A DNA stretch of 64,000 nucleotides from Bacterioplanoides sp965219715 (GTDB lineage Bacteria; Pseudomonadota; Gammaproteobacteria; Pseudomonadales; Oceanobacteraceae), in assembly GCF_965219715.1 (NCBI RefSeq), contig NZ_OZ244785.1:1860001-1924000 (forward strand). Reading direction: 5' to 3'. Within the stretch, counting starts at the first letter, position 1. Every line of letters starts with the position of its first letter. A program made the position numbers and the translations under genes. The notes under the pieces are model-generated. The model made no database searches. It saw only the letters and a list, made by a program, of their open reading frames with translations, and was not told the DNA's origin. Below, piece after piece: positions 34,176 to 43,890 of the stretch.

Positions 34176-35543
34176 CTAGACTGATCGAATGAGCTCTTCA
34201 ACTTCACCAATCAAATCATCTAGTAGTTTTGTGTTTGCAACTGTTTCAATATTGAGACGCAACAGAGGCTCTGTATTCGAAGCACGAATATTCATACGCC
34301 ACTCTGGCAATTCCAGGCTCAAACCATCGGTTGTATCCAGCTCTGGATTTTGATCTGCAAAGTGCGCTTTCACAGCATCTAACACAGCGGGCACATCGGA
34401 TACGCAGTAATTGATTTCACCACTACATGGGAACGCTTGCATACGCTCACCTACCAGTTCCGAAACCTTTTTGCTTTGTACGCACAGTAGTTCGGCAACC
34501 AATAGCCACGGAATCATACCACTATCGCAATAAGCAAAATCACGGAAATAATGATGAGCACTCATTTCACCACCATATACCGCATTTTCTGCGCGCATAC
34601 GCTCTTTAATAAAGGCGTGGCCGGTTTTACTCTGGATAGCAACACCGCCACTGCGCTCTACCATGTTAATGGTATTCCAGGTCAGACGAGGATCATGAAT
34701 TATCTTTTCGCCCTGGTGCTTCAGCAAAAACGCCTCGGCTAGCAGGCCAACAATATAGTAGCCTTCGATGAACTCGCCATTTTCGTCAAATAAGAAACAA
34801 CGATCAAAGTCACCATCCCAGGCAATTCCCATATCAGCTTTATTTTCAACAACTGCAATAGCCGTTGCAGAACGGTTTTCAGGCAATAAAGGATTCGGAA
34901 TTCCGTTAGGGAAGCTCGGGTCAGGCTGATGATGAACTTTAACAAACTCTACCGGCAAACCAAGACGAACAAATTCACCTTCTATGGCGTCAATACTTGG
35001 CCCTGCCGACCCGTTACCCGCATTGACGACTAATTTCAACGGCTCAAAATTGTTAACGTCAACATAACCCAGCAAATGCTCGACAAAAGCTGGCATTAAA
35101 TCTAAAGAGGTTAAGGAGCCTTTCTTATCAACCTCCTCAAAGGCGCCTGATTCCGCCAACTCCTGAATGTCTTTTAAACCGGTATCTCCACTGATCGGCT
35201 GAGCTCCGCGGCGAACGAGCTTCATACCGTTAAAATCAATTGGATTGTGGCTTGCGGTCACTTCAATGCCACCATCTACATCCAGGTGAAAAGAGGCGAA
35301 GTAAACTTGTTCTGTTCCGGTCATGCCCAGATCAATAACATCACAGCCTGCGTCCATAATTCCCCTGGCCAGTGACTGCTTCAGCTCTTCACTTGTTTCG
35401 CGAACATCACCACCGACAACGACTTTATTTGCGCCCAGGAACTGGGCATAAGCACGCCCAATGCGATAGGCAATATCGGTATTTAATTCTTCACCTAAAC
35501 GTCCACGAATATCATAGGCTTTAAAACATGTTAATGAAGACAT
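34176..35543 (-). CDS. manB: phosphomannomutase (CpsG/ManB type)
   Basis: This 455-residue alpha-D-phosphohexomutase converts mannose-6-phosphate to mannose-1-phosphate. The phosphoserine loop TASHNPIDFNGMK, the Mg2+ loop DGDFDRCFLFDE, the sugar-specificity loop GGEMSAHHYFRDFAYCDSG and the phosphate-binding RASNTEPLLRLNIE are all present. GEMSAHH favours the CpsG-like PMM of colanic-acid loci. It starts 20 bases after manC, completing the GDP-mannose supply. Confidence 0.92.
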   Translation of the reverse strand: MSSLTCFKAYDIRGRLGEELNTDIAYRIGRAYAQFLGANKVVVGGDVRETSEELKQSLARGIMDAGCDVIDLGMTGTEQVYFASFHLDVDGGIEVTASHNPIDFNGMKLVRRGAQPISGDTGLKDIQELAESGAFEEVDKKGSLTSLDLMPAFVEHLLGYVDVNNFEPLKLVVNAGNGSAGPSIDAIEGEFVRLGLPVEFVKVHHQPDPSFPNGIPNPLLPENRSATAIAVVENKADMGIAWDGDFDRCFLFDENGEFIEGYYIVGLLAEAFLLKHQGEKIIHDPRLTWNTINMVERSGGVAIQSKTGHAFIKERMRAENAVYGGEMSAHHYFRDFAYCDSGMIPWLLVAELLCVQSKKVSELVGERMQAFPCSGEINYCVSDVPAVLDAVKAHFADQNPELDTTDGLSLELPEWRMNIRASNTEPLLRLNIETVANTKLLDDLIGEVEELIRSV

Positions 35544-35563
35544 CTGTTATATCCTTTAGCTTA

Positions 35564-36988
35564 CTATGCTCTGCCGTATTTATCTTTTAAGCGAACGATA
35601 TCATCTTCACCCAAATATGAACCCGACTGAACTTCTATCATTTCCAAAGGAATGACCCCTGGGTTTTCCAGAGCATGTACCTGCCCAATTGGAATATAGG
35701 TAGATTCATTTTCTGCTACCAAGTAAGTTTCTTCACCATTAGTTACACTTGCTGTACCAGACACTACAATCCAGTGCTCCGCTCGGTGATGATGCATTTG
35801 CACCGACAACTTCGCCCCTGGATTAACCGTGATGCGCTTGACCTGATAACGCTCGCCATTGTCAATGGAGTCGTACTTACCCCAAGGGCGATACACTTCA
35901 CGATGATTATGATGCTCCGTTCTGCCTTGTTTTTTGATATCTGCGACGATATCTTTAACATTCTGAACCTTACCTTTATCTGCGATCAATACTGCATCGG
36001 GAGTATCAACCACAACAAGGTTTTCCACCCCCAATGTCGCAACCAAACGCTTTTCAGAAAAAATAAAACTATTTTTTGTATCTTTCAAAATAGTATGATT
36101 GTGAACGTTTTTACCTAACAGAGCGTTGCCATCTTCGCATTTTTCCGCGATTTCCCACAATGCAGACCAACTACCAACATCACTCCAACCGGCATCAAGA
36201 GGCGTGACAACAACGTTTCCTGTAGCAGACAACGGCTCCATTACAGCATAATCGATTGACTCATCAGGACAGCTCTCAAAGGCGTCTTTGCCCACCCTGA
36301 TAAAATCCAGGTCCTGCGCTGTATCTGCCATCGCGGCTTCACAAGCCAGATAAATATCCGGACGGTATTCTTTCAACTCATCAAGATAACGATCAGCGCG
36401 TATCATGAACATTCCGCTGTTCCACAAATATTCTTCTTCCAGATATTGTTGAGCGGTTACTGCATCTGGTTTTTCTACAAACGCCTCAACACAAGCCAAC
36501 TGATCCGATGCCACACGCTTAATATAACCATACCCGGTAGCAGGTTCTGTCGGCAGAATACCCAATGTTCCAAATTTACCGGCTTCAACATCCGGCAACA
36601 ACGTCATTACAGAATTCTGGAACGCTTTGTCATCCTGAATCACATGATCTGAAGCCAGCACCAACATCACAGGAGTTTCTTCAGTGTTAGCGTTTAGCAA
36701 ATGCAATGCCGCCAAAGCAATCGCGGGAGCGGTATTACGACCAACAGGCTCTAACAAAATATCTGCATCGGACTTCTGCTGCCGCATTTGCTCAGCTACC
36801 AAAAAGCGATGTTCTTCATTAGTAATAACAATGGGCTTACCGGAGCTTAAGCCATCCAGTCTCGCGGCTGTTTGCTGTAACATTGTGAGATTGTTTCCCA
36901 ATGCCAGAAACTGCTTAGGAAAAGCTGTTCGTGACATAGGCCATAAACGTGTGCCTGATCCGCCAGCCATAATGACAGGAATAATCAT
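35564..36988 (-). CDS. manC: mannose-1-phosphate guanylyltransferase / mannose-6-phosphate isomerase
   Basis: The start ATG 36988 is chosen because AAAGG lies about 6 bases upstream and it forms an ATGA overlap with the gmm stop. The 474-residue bifunctional enzyme has the nucleotidyltransferase motif GGSGTRLWPMSR at the N-terminus, and the C-terminal cupin PMI domain HRPWGKYDSI-like (YRPWGKYDSIDNGERYQVKR) with metal ligands in SVQMHHHRAEHW. It makes GDP-mannose, the precursor of GDP-fucose. Confidence 0.95.
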   Translation of the reverse strand: MIIPVIMAGGSGTRLWPMSRTAFPKQFLALGNNLTMLQQTAARLDGLSSGKPIVITNEEHRFLVAEQMRQQKSDADILLEPVGRNTAPAIALAALHLLNANTEETPVMLVLASDHVIQDDKAFQNSVMTLLPDVEAGKFGTLGILPTEPATGYGYIKRVASDQLACVEAFVEKPDAVTAQQYLEEEYLWNSGMFMIRADRYLDELKEYRPDIYLACEAAMADTAQDLDFIRVGKDAFESCPDESIDYAVMEPLSATGNVVVTPLDAGWSDVGSWSALWEIAEKCEDGNALLGKNVHNHTILKDTKNSFIFSEKRLVATLGVENLVVVDTPDAVLIADKGKVQNVKDIVADIKKQGRTEHHNHREVYRPWGKYDSIDNGERYQVKRITVNPGAKLSVQMHHHRAEHWIVVSGTASVTNGEETYLVAENESTYIPIGQVHALENPGVIPLEMIEVQSGSYLGEDDIVRLKDKYGRA

Positions 36989-37494
36989 AAAAAACCTTTG
37001 TCCTTCTGAAAGTACCATTTACTGTGTATATGTACTTCTGGATTCGTTAACAACTCGGCTTCGCTCTGCCAGCAATAATCATTATGCTGCTGCTCTGGCA
37101 ATGACATATCAGCAGAATCAACCACTATTTCAAAACCATTTACAACGTAGTGTGTGGAAACAAGCTTGCCTGCTTCGGTAAAAATACTGTCGTCATAAAA
37201 ATGTTCGTATAAACCGAGATAGGTAGCACTACATATCTCCGACTCAATTCCTATTTCGTCTTTGGTTAGACGTGTGAAAGCAGATTCAAGAGATTCATTT
37301 TTACGAATACGCCCGCCAGGAACGAACCAATATCCCTGAGCAGGCCGGTTGTTACGCCGACCTAATAACACATGTCCATTCTGATCTCGTACGACCAGAT
37401 CGATGGAAACCAAAGGGGCCGCATCAACGATAGCTTCAAAGGTTTCAGCAGGTAAAAAGTCGTGAACAACCCTCCCCCCGGATACATCAGCCAC
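36985..37494 (-). CDS. gmm: GDP-mannose mannosyl hydrolase (Nudix)
   Basis: This 169-residue Nudix-type enzyme hydrolyses GDP-mannose and GDP-glucose. The signature region NRPAQGYWFVPGGRIRKNES, followed by LTKDEIGIE, is the variant Nudix box of GMM, which lacks one of the usual Glu residues. It starts with GTG 37494, preceded by AGGA 7 bases upstream, and overlaps the fcl stop by 8 bases and manC by 4. The same gmd-fcl-gmm order is found in colanic-acid loci of E. coli. Confidence 0.9.
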   Translation of the reverse strand: MADVSGGRVVHDFLPAETFEAIVDAAPLVSIDLVVRDQNGHVLLGRRNNRPAQGYWFVPGGRIRKNESLESAFTRLTKDEIGIESEICSATYLGLYEHFYDDSIFTEAGKLVSTHYVVNGFEIVVDSADMSLPEQQHNDYCWQSEAELLTNPEVHIHSKWYFQKDKGFL

Positions 37495-38452
37495 GGAAGT
37501 TATCCTGGTTATTTAGGAACCACTTATAAGTCATAGACAAACCATCTTTTAAACTGATGCTATATTGCCAGCCCAGCTCTTTTAAAGTAGAAACATCCAT
37601 TAACTTGCGGGGTGCGCCATCCGGCTTAGTACTGTCGAATACCACCTCTCCCTCAAAACCTACAACCTCAGCCATAGTCAATGCTAATTCCGCAATGGTA
37701 CAGTCTACTCCGGTACCAACATTGATGTGAGATAACATGTCTTCGGTGCAGTTTTTATATACCTCATCGCTGGCATTCATGACAAAGATACTGGCAGCTG
37801 CCATATCATCGACATGTAAAAACTCTCGCATCGGTTTACCAGAACCCCATACCACCACTTCTTTATCACTATTCAACTTTGCTTCATGGAAGCGACGCAT
37901 CAATGCCGGGATAACATGTGAGTTTTCTGGATGAAAATTATCATTTTCACCATATAGGTTCGTAGGCATCACACTCCGGTAATTGCGACTATACTGACGG
38001 TTATAGGATTCACACAACTTGATGCCAGCAATTTTAGCAATTGCATAGGGCTCATTGGTTGGCTCAAGAGTCCCCGTTAATAAAGCACTTTCCTTCATTG
38101 GCTGTTCAGCCAATTTTGGATAAATACAGGAAGATCCCAAGAACAATAAATCATTCACACCAGCCTGATGGGCTGCATGCACAATATTGCATTCCATCAT
38201 CAGGTTTTCGTAAATAAACTCAGCTGGGTAGGTATTATTTGCAACAATACCCCCCACCTTTGCTGCTGCCAGGTACACTTCATCAATATTTTGTTGCTGA
38301 AAGAAATTGTGAACCTGTTGTTGATCCAGGAGATTAAGCTCGGAGCGGTCACGGGTAATCACTTCAACATCACGGCCAGAAGCACGTAACTGGCGAACAA
38401 TCGCCGAACCGACCATACCCTTATGACCAGCAACAAAGATGCGTACTGTCAT
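37487..38452 (-). CDS. fcl: GDP-L-fucose synthase
   Basis: This 321-residue SDR is an epimerase/reductase making GDP-L-fucose from GDP-4-keto-6-deoxymannose. The cofactor motif is RIFVAGHKGMVGSAIVRQL; the catalytic residues appear in FLGSSCIYPK (Ser/Cys) and NEPYAIAKIAG (Tyr, Lys). FHPENSHVIPALMRRFHEA is the substrate-binding block. It follows gmd by 6 bases. Confidence 0.95.
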   Translation of the reverse strand: MTVRIFVAGHKGMVGSAIVRQLRASGRDVEVITRDRSELNLLDQQQVHNFFQQQNIDEVYLAAAKVGGIVANNTYPAEFIYENLMMECNIVHAAHQAGVNDLLFLGSSCIYPKLAEQPMKESALLTGTLEPTNEPYAIAKIAGIKLCESYNRQYSRNYRSVMPTNLYGENDNFHPENSHVIPALMRRFHEAKLNSDKEVVVWGSGKPMREFLHVDDMAAASIFVMNASDEVYKNCTEDMLSHINVGTGVDCTIAELALTMAEVVGFEGEVVFDSTKPDGAPRKLMDVSTLKELGWQYSISLKDGLSMTYKWFLNNQDNFRG

Positions 38453-38458
38453 AACTAT

Positions 38459-39583
38459 TTAGCCTTCCAGAGATACATTTACGTCATAACCATGCTCTTT
38501 TAACAGAGCGTGCTGTTTAGCCTTAGCCAGGTCAGCCTGTACCATCTCAGCGCACATTTCTTCAACGGTAATCTCTGGCGTCCAACCCAGTTTTTCTTTG
38601 GCTTTAGTTGGGTCGCCTAACAGAGTCTCTACTTCTGCAGGACGGAAGTATTTGGGATCAACACGCACGATAACATCACCAGCAGAGACTCCCGTACAGG
38701 TATCACCGGTAATCTTAGTGATGGTCGCTTTCTCTTCTACGCCTTCACCGGAAAATTCCAGCTCAATGCCTAGTTCTTTGGCAGACAAACGCACAAAATC
38801 GCGTACAGAAATTTGCTTGCCGGTGGCGATTACAAAATCTTCGGGATTATCTTGTTGCAGCATCATCCACTGCATACGCACGTAATCTTTGGCGTGGCCC
38901 CAGTCACGTAAGGCATCCATATTACCGAGATATAAGCACTTTTCGACGCCCTGGGAGATATTAGCCAATGCGCGAGTAATCTTGCGGGTAACGAAGGTTT
39001 CACCACGGCGTGGAGATTCGTGATTAAACAGAATGCCGTTACAGGCGTACATCCCATAAGATTCACGGTAGTTAACCGCAATCCAATAGGCGTACATCTT
39101 AGCAACGGCATACGGAGAACGTGGATGGAATGGAGTAGTTTCCTTTTGAGGAATTTCCTGAACCTCACCGTACAATTCTGAGGTAGAAGCTTGATAGAAA
39201 CGAGTCTTCTTCTCCATACCCAAGAAGCGAATCGCTTCCAACAGACGCAGAGTACCAATTGCGTCGACGTCTGCCGTGTACTCTGGAGACTCGAAAGAAA
39301 CGGCTACATGAGACTGCGCACCAAGATTGTATACTTCATCAGGCTGAACTTCCTTTAAAATACGGGTTAGATTGGAGGTGTCTGTCAGATCTCCGTAATG
39401 CATAAAGAAGTTAACATTTGACTCGTGGCGATCTTGATAAATATGATCGACACGCTCCGTGTTAAAAGAAGATGCACGACGTTTGATTCCATGAACTTCA
39501 TAGCCCTTCTCCAACAAAAACTCAGCCAGGTAAGAACCATCCTGACCAGTAATGCCTGTTATTAAAGCGACTTTTTTAGACAT
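38459..39583 (-). CDS. gmd: GDP-mannose 4,6-dehydratase
   Basis: This 374-residue enzyme takes the first committed step to GDP-fucose. The NADP motif ALITGITGQDGSYLAEFLLE and the arginine-rich GIKRRASSFNTERVDH are typical. The catalytic residues are in YQASTSELYGEVQEIPQKE (Ser/Glu) and SPYAVAKMYAYW (Tyr/Lys). Full length for the family. AAGGG lies shortly before the start codon, and it is spaced 17 bases from the upstream transferase gene. Confidence 0.95.
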   Translation of the reverse strand: MSKKVALITGITGQDGSYLAEFLLEKGYEVHGIKRRASSFNTERVDHIYQDRHESNVNFFMHYGDLTDTSNLTRILKEVQPDEVYNLGAQSHVAVSFESPEYTADVDAIGTLRLLEAIRFLGMEKKTRFYQASTSELYGEVQEIPQKETTPFHPRSPYAVAKMYAYWIAVNYRESYGMYACNGILFNHESPRRGETFVTRKITRALANISQGVEKCLYLGNMDALRDWGHAKDYVRMQWMMLQQDNPEDFVIATGKQISVRDFVRLSAKELGIELEFSGEGVEEKATITKITGDTCTGVSAGDVIVRVDPKYFRPAEVETLLGDPTKAKEKLGWTPEITVEEMCAEMVQADLAKAKQHALLKEHGYDVNVSLEG

Positions 39584-39599
39584 TTTAATATCCCTTAAA

Positions 39600-40355
39600 T
39601 TATTTAAACTTTCTTTTCAATAGCCACTGCTGGAGAAAATAATATATAAAACGCGGGTTTTGTTTAAGATAACGTTTCCACAATCGCTTAGGCTCTGACA
39701 ATAAGCGATATCCCCATTCCATGCCAATTTTCTGCATCCAGTGCGGAGCCTGCTGTTGAGAACCCGCAATAAAGTCATAGGCAGCACCAACACCTAACAT
39801 AACACATTTCAGGCTATTTTTATGCTCCGCCATCCATCTTTCTTGCTTCGGACAACCGATTCCCACAAACAACACATCAACATCAGCATCACTAATACCA
39901 CGAACCACTTCCTGATCTTCTTGTTCGGTTAAAGGCCTAAAAGGTGGTGAAAAACTATAAGTAATATTAATATCCGGATGATCTTGTTTTAACGTTAGGG
40001 TTACTTTTTTCAACAGCTTATCAGAGCTGCCACCATACAGACCTATATTCAGACTTTTTCTTCCTGAAGCTGCACATATAGCATTCATTATATCCTGACC
40101 ACGAACCTGTTCGGCATCAATATAGCCCAACAACTTCTGAGCCCAAGACAGAGGGCGTCCATCAGGAATGACCAAGTCAGCATCATTAACTATTCTTTTG
40201 AAGTCTGGAGAGTCAAACGCCTCCATACACATATGAACATTAGATACACAAACGTAAGAACCTTCCCCTGACCTTGCCATTTCCTCTACTGCTATAAGTG
40301 TTTGATCTAAGTTAACAACATCCACCTCCATAGATATAATCGCCTGTCTATCCAT
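39600..40355 (-). CDS. WecB/TagA/CpsF-family glycosyltransferase
   Basis: The start ATG 40355 overlaps the preceding stop by 1 base (TGATG) and has GAGG 8 bases upstream. The 251-residue cytosolic enzyme carries the family blocks YVCVSNVHMCMEAFDSP, LVIPDGRPLSWAQKLLG, VRGQDIMNAIC and LFVGIGCPKQERWMAEH. The family transfers N-acetylmannosamine or related sugars from UDP-sugars to lipid-linked acceptors. The exact sugar is unknown. Confidence 0.9.
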   Translation of the reverse strand: MDRQAIISMEVDVVNLDQTLIAVEEMARSGEGSYVCVSNVHMCMEAFDSPDFKRIVNDADLVIPDGRPLSWAQKLLGYIDAEQVRGQDIMNAICAASGRKSLNIGLYGGSSDKLLKKVTLTLKQDHPDINITYSFSPPFRPLTEQEDQEVVRGISDADVDVLFVGIGCPKQERWMAEHKNSLKCVMLGVGAAYDFIAGSQQQAPHWMQKIGMEWGYRLLSEPKRLWKRYLKQNPRFIYYFLQQWLLKRKFK

Positions 40356-41512
40356 CACTTCGACCTCTTAGCCTCTTCTATAGCTTGCTGATAGATACCC
40401 ATCAGCATCTCGTAGTTTTTTTCAGGCGTGTACTTTTCAAGGTACTCAGCCTTGGCATTCCGCCCCATTTGCTCGCACTCCTCTGGGTGATCTATTAACC
40501 ACTGAGCCTTTGCAGACAAATCTTCAGCATTACCTGGTTCGAAATGTAATCCAGTAATTTCATTTTCAACGATTTCTGCCATGCTACCAAGCTGGCTACA
40601 CAACACAGGGGTCCCACATGCGAATGCCTCCGCAATAGCCATTGGAAATCCCTCATAACAGATTGAAGGTATAACTATAAATCTGGCGCAACGGAGCGTC
40701 TTGAGCGCCTCATCCCGGTCTAACCTTCCAGTAAACTTCATCGAAGGGCTGACTGGCAAACGAGGGACATCACCATCACCAATGATCCTGATTTCATAAT
40801 CAAGAGGAAACCACCCCTCACACAGGACAGCAATTCCCTTCTCCTCACTCAAGCGACCAATAAAACAAGCATAATCACCACGCTCATCAGCCGCCAGCAC
40901 AGGTTGATTCTCGCAAAAGTTAGGCTTTACTGCCAATTTTTGCTCAGGAAAACCCGCTGTCACAAACTTATCTTTACTGAAATAAGTAAGCGGAATAAAA
41001 CGATCAACTTTTTTAGTCCAGGTACCAATAGCCTTATGAAATTCAATAAGCAGAGCTAGGGTTAAAGTTCCGAAGTATGACTCTTTATAAACTTTACGTT
41101 TAACCGCCCAAAAAACTGAGGAATGCAGACTCCTCTCACAAGGCTTACCATCTAACATCAACAACGATGTTGGGCATATCGAGCGATAATTATGCAACGT
41201 ATGAACGACGGGAACCCTCCTACTCTTACATGCATAAAAAACGGATGGGGATATCAATGGGAAATAATTATGAACATGTACAACATCAGGCCTATAACTA
41301 TCTATTTGAGCCTGGATTAAAGAATAAGAAGACAGCGAAAATATTGCACCAATCGCAGCTTTAACTTTATCCACGAACCCCGCTACCGAATGGTTATTAA
41401 GATACAACACTTCGACTTCATGATCATCAGATAGCAGTTTAAACTCTGATTCAACAACAGAGTCTTCTCCTCCACGAATCTGGTATTCATTATGGACAAT
41501 CAAAATCCTCAT
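40355..41512 (-). CDS. glycosyltransferase family 4
   Basis: This 385-residue GT-B retaining transferase has an N-terminal acceptor domain (ILIVHNEYQIRGGEDSVVE, VVHVHNYFPLISPS) and a C-terminal donor domain with CFIGRLSEEKGIAVL and the nucleotide-sugar motif EGFPMAIAEAFACGTPVLCS, which contains the conserved E-x7-E. It overlaps the upstream glycosyltransferase by 4 bases and the downstream WecB-type gene by 1. Donor and acceptor are unknown. Confidence 0.9.
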   Translation of the reverse strand: MRILIVHNEYQIRGGEDSVVESEFKLLSDDHEVEVLYLNNHSVAGFVDKVKAAIGAIFSLSSYSLIQAQIDSYRPDVVHVHNYFPLISPSVFYACKSRRVPVVHTLHNYRSICPTSLLMLDGKPCERSLHSSVFWAVKRKVYKESYFGTLTLALLIEFHKAIGTWTKKVDRFIPLTYFSKDKFVTAGFPEQKLAVKPNFCENQPVLAADERGDYACFIGRLSEEKGIAVLCEGWFPLDYEIRIIGDGDVPRLPVSPSMKFTGRLDRDEALKTLRCARFIVIPSICYEGFPMAIAEAFACGTPVLCSQLGSMAEIVENEITGLHFEPGNAEDLSAKAQWLIDHPEECEQMGRNAKAEYLEKYTPEKNYEMLMGIYQQAIEEAKRSK

Positions 41513-42657
41513 ATTTCTTGCCTGCCCATGCGATCTAACAACCCCTGAAGGCCAGAAGAAAAATTTCCAGCCATATTTGATATCGAATATTTTTCCGAAG
41601 ACTTCCTACAACCTTCAATCAACTGCTCCATATTCGCGTCATTCTTTAAAAGGGAAATAACTGCCTTTGAATAGCTCTGAACACAATCTTCTGTAACATA
41701 TCCGTTATAAGCGTCCTCAAGATATTCAATTTCAGGGCTGTGATATCCAATATCGGTAGTAATCATAGGGACCCCGGCTGCAAACGAATCTAAAACCGCG
41801 AGCCCAACAAGGCCAGGCATCAAAAAAACATTTGCAAAGGCAAAGTACTTAACCCGATCAGGGCCCGATACCGGACCAATATATTCAACCCAGCTATGTT
41901 CTTTAGAAAAACGCTCAACAGTGGATGAATCAGGGCCTCCACCGATAAAAACAAACTGAAATTCCGGAATCTCTTCCTTAATTTTCAGGATGGAACCTAT
42001 AAGAAAAGGAATTCTCTTCTCTTCATACATACCACCACAATAGATTCCTGTTGGTAGCCGATTATTCAGCACCAAGTTACCAACACTCAATTCCTCCTGA
42101 TTCCTGATACGATCAATATCATTAAAATCAGATAAATCAATACTATTCTGGACAACCGTAATTCTGTCTTTCGGACATCCGTTAGATGCCATAACGCTCT
42201 TGCCGGACTCAGTATAACTAAACCACCAGTCATAAGATTTCGATAGCCACTTCTTCAGCCGTTCAGACAAAGATGTACTATTGCTTGCCTGAAAATTCTT
42301 TCCATGCCCCCAAAGACCAAGCTTTACTAACCCCATACCTCTTAAAAACAGCAGCAGATAGTTAACAATCAACCGATTAGACTGTTCAATAACAATTGCA
42401 TCAGCTTTTAAATCCGAAAGCCTGAAAGGCTGAAAAACCAACTCCTTTGTCATAACACGTAGATATAGATTTTGTCGATATTCAACCCACGGGCGCTCTA
42501 TATATACCGTTTTAGGTACAGTCCCGGGATATTCATTTCCAACAACAACCTTTAAGCTAATACCAAGCGACTTACATTCTTGATGGAGTGCTTCAAAAAA
42601 TGGGACACGGTAATGGGGCATTACTCTTTGAATTACAATGATCTCACTCACAATCAT
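41509..42657 (-). CDS. glycosyltransferase (GT4-like)
   Basis: This GT-B protein of about 383 residues starts with IIVIQRVMPHYRVPFFEALH, typical of membrane-associated GT4 enzymes, and has donor-domain blocks IYCGGMYEEKRIPFLIG and LVGLAVLDSFAAGVPMITT with a weaker E-x7-E motif than its neighbour. The start is uncertain: ATG 42657 has GAGGG only 3 bases upstream, while GTG 42651 has it 9 bases upstream and may be the true start. It overlaps the end of the polymerase gene. Confidence 0.88.
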   Translation of the reverse strand: MIVSEIIVIQRVMPHYRVPFFEALHQECKSLGISLKVVVGNEYPGTVPKTVYIERPWVEYRQNLYLRVMTKELVFQPFRLSDLKADAIVIEQSNRLIVNYLLLFLRGMGLVKLGLWGHGKNFQASNSTSLSERLKKWLSKSYDWWFSYTESGKSVMASNGCPKDRITVVQNSIDLSDFNDIDRIRNQEELSVGNLVLNNRLPTGIYCGGMYEEKRIPFLIGSILKIKEEIPEFQFVFIGGGPDSSTVERFSKEHSWVEYIGPVSGPDRVKYFAFANVFLMPGLVGLAVLDSFAAGVPMITTDIGYHSPEIEYLEDAYNGYVTEDCVQSYSKAVISLLKNDANMEQLIEGCRKSSEKYSISNMAGNFSSGLQGLLDRMGRQEI

Positions 42658-43726
42658 TACCCTCAGCATCAATAGCTGCCAATATAAAAAAAAGTACTTG
42701 TGGATATATAAGGCAATTATCAGTTAAAAATAGACAGGATAGATAAATATAAAACACTACCCCAACTCCTTGAACCGCCCTAGCGAACAGCGCAAAAAAA
42801 ACAAGAAAACCAAACACCCCATATTCAAGGAAAATCTTCAAATAATCATTATGAAGATTAATAGTAATAGCATCTGTAGCTTCTGAAACATACTCATAAA
42901 CCACTCCAGGCCCATATCCAAACCACACCATCCCATTACCAGCTATAGCCTCATAAACATAAGCAGATATAAAAGACCGCCCCATCGTTAAATAGCCAAT
43001 AGAAACACCAAAGTAGTCTTCCAGCACATAACTGATAAGACCGAGGGAAAACGCCAAAGAAAACACTAAAGCGAAAATAGGTATTATGTAGATTACCTTT
43101 TCAATATACCGAAGATCCCTACCAGCCCGAAACATCAGTAGGTAACCTCCCCCAAGAACCACACCAATGAGAGCAATTCTCTTCAAAGATAAAAGAAGCA
43201 ATACAAAGAATAATAGTGAAAAAATCCATTTTCGACGTACAGAATACCAAAGAACAAAGAAGCCAAATAGAAAGCTAATAGTCCCTTCATAAGATGACTT
43301 AGAATCGATAAATGAGATTTCACCGACTGACCCAAACATTGAAAACTCGATAAGATATAGCACCGCTAAAACTTTAGCCGCAATATCTATATACAGTAAT
43401 GGCACTGTACCCAAAAAAAGTAGTGGCGCAAATGCCGTAAGCAAAAAATACAAATCCCTCAGGTCGGATTCCCCATAAAATATTGAGAGAAAAAGTCCGT
43501 AAAAAACCAAAAAAACAAATGGATAAGCCGGCCTGGACCGGACAAAGTACAACTCTCTCGTCCTTACAACATCCAACACATAAAAAAACAAAACAAACAC
43601 AGGGACTAGGTACTTAATATAACGCGCGCCAGAAATAAACTGCTCCAAATAAGAAAAAATAAACAATATGAAAACTACAACATATCCATATAAAACTTTA
43701 TTACTAACAGCATGTGCATCATTCAT
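42644..43726 (-). CDS. Wzy-like polysaccharide polymerase (O-antigen polymerase family)
   Basis: ATG 43726 is the likely start (43750 is also open). The 360-residue protein has about ten hydrophobic TM segments and a large loop ending in NLHNDYLKIFLEYGVFGFLV, the motif that marks Wzy/WaaL-type proteins. Wzy links undecaprenyl-bound repeat units in the periplasm. Base composition here is AT-rich compared with flanking genes. Polymerase rather than ligase is inferred from its place next to Wzx and the transferases. Confidence 0.82.
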   Translation of the reverse strand: MNDAHAVSNKVLYGYVVVFILFIFSYLEQFISGARYIKYLVPVFVLFFYVLDVVRTRELYFVRSRPAYPFVFLVFYGLFLSIFYGESDLRDLYFLLTAFAPLLFLGTVPLLYIDIAAKVLAVLYLIEFSMFGSVGEISFIDSKSSYEGTISFLFGFFVLWYSVRRKWIFSLLFFVLLLLSLKRIALIGVVLGGGYLLMFRAGRDLRYIEKVIYIIPIFALVFSLAFSLGLISYVLEDYFGVSIGYLTMGRSFISAYVYEAIAGNGMVWFGYGPGVVYEYVSEATDAITINLHNDYLKIFLEYGVFGFLVFFALFARAVQGVGVVFYIYLSCLFLTDNCLIYPQVLFFILAAIDAEGNDCE

Positions 43727-43890
43727 AACAAAACCAGACTCTCGAACCACCCTAATATCTAGAACAATAAAAATTCACGTTCCGATACTACCAAACCTAA
43801 TATACAAAGATTAACCTTGATAAAAAATAGACATTCAACTGATGAAAGCCCTGCCCAAAAAAAACGAAAGTAAAACCCAAACGATTCATA

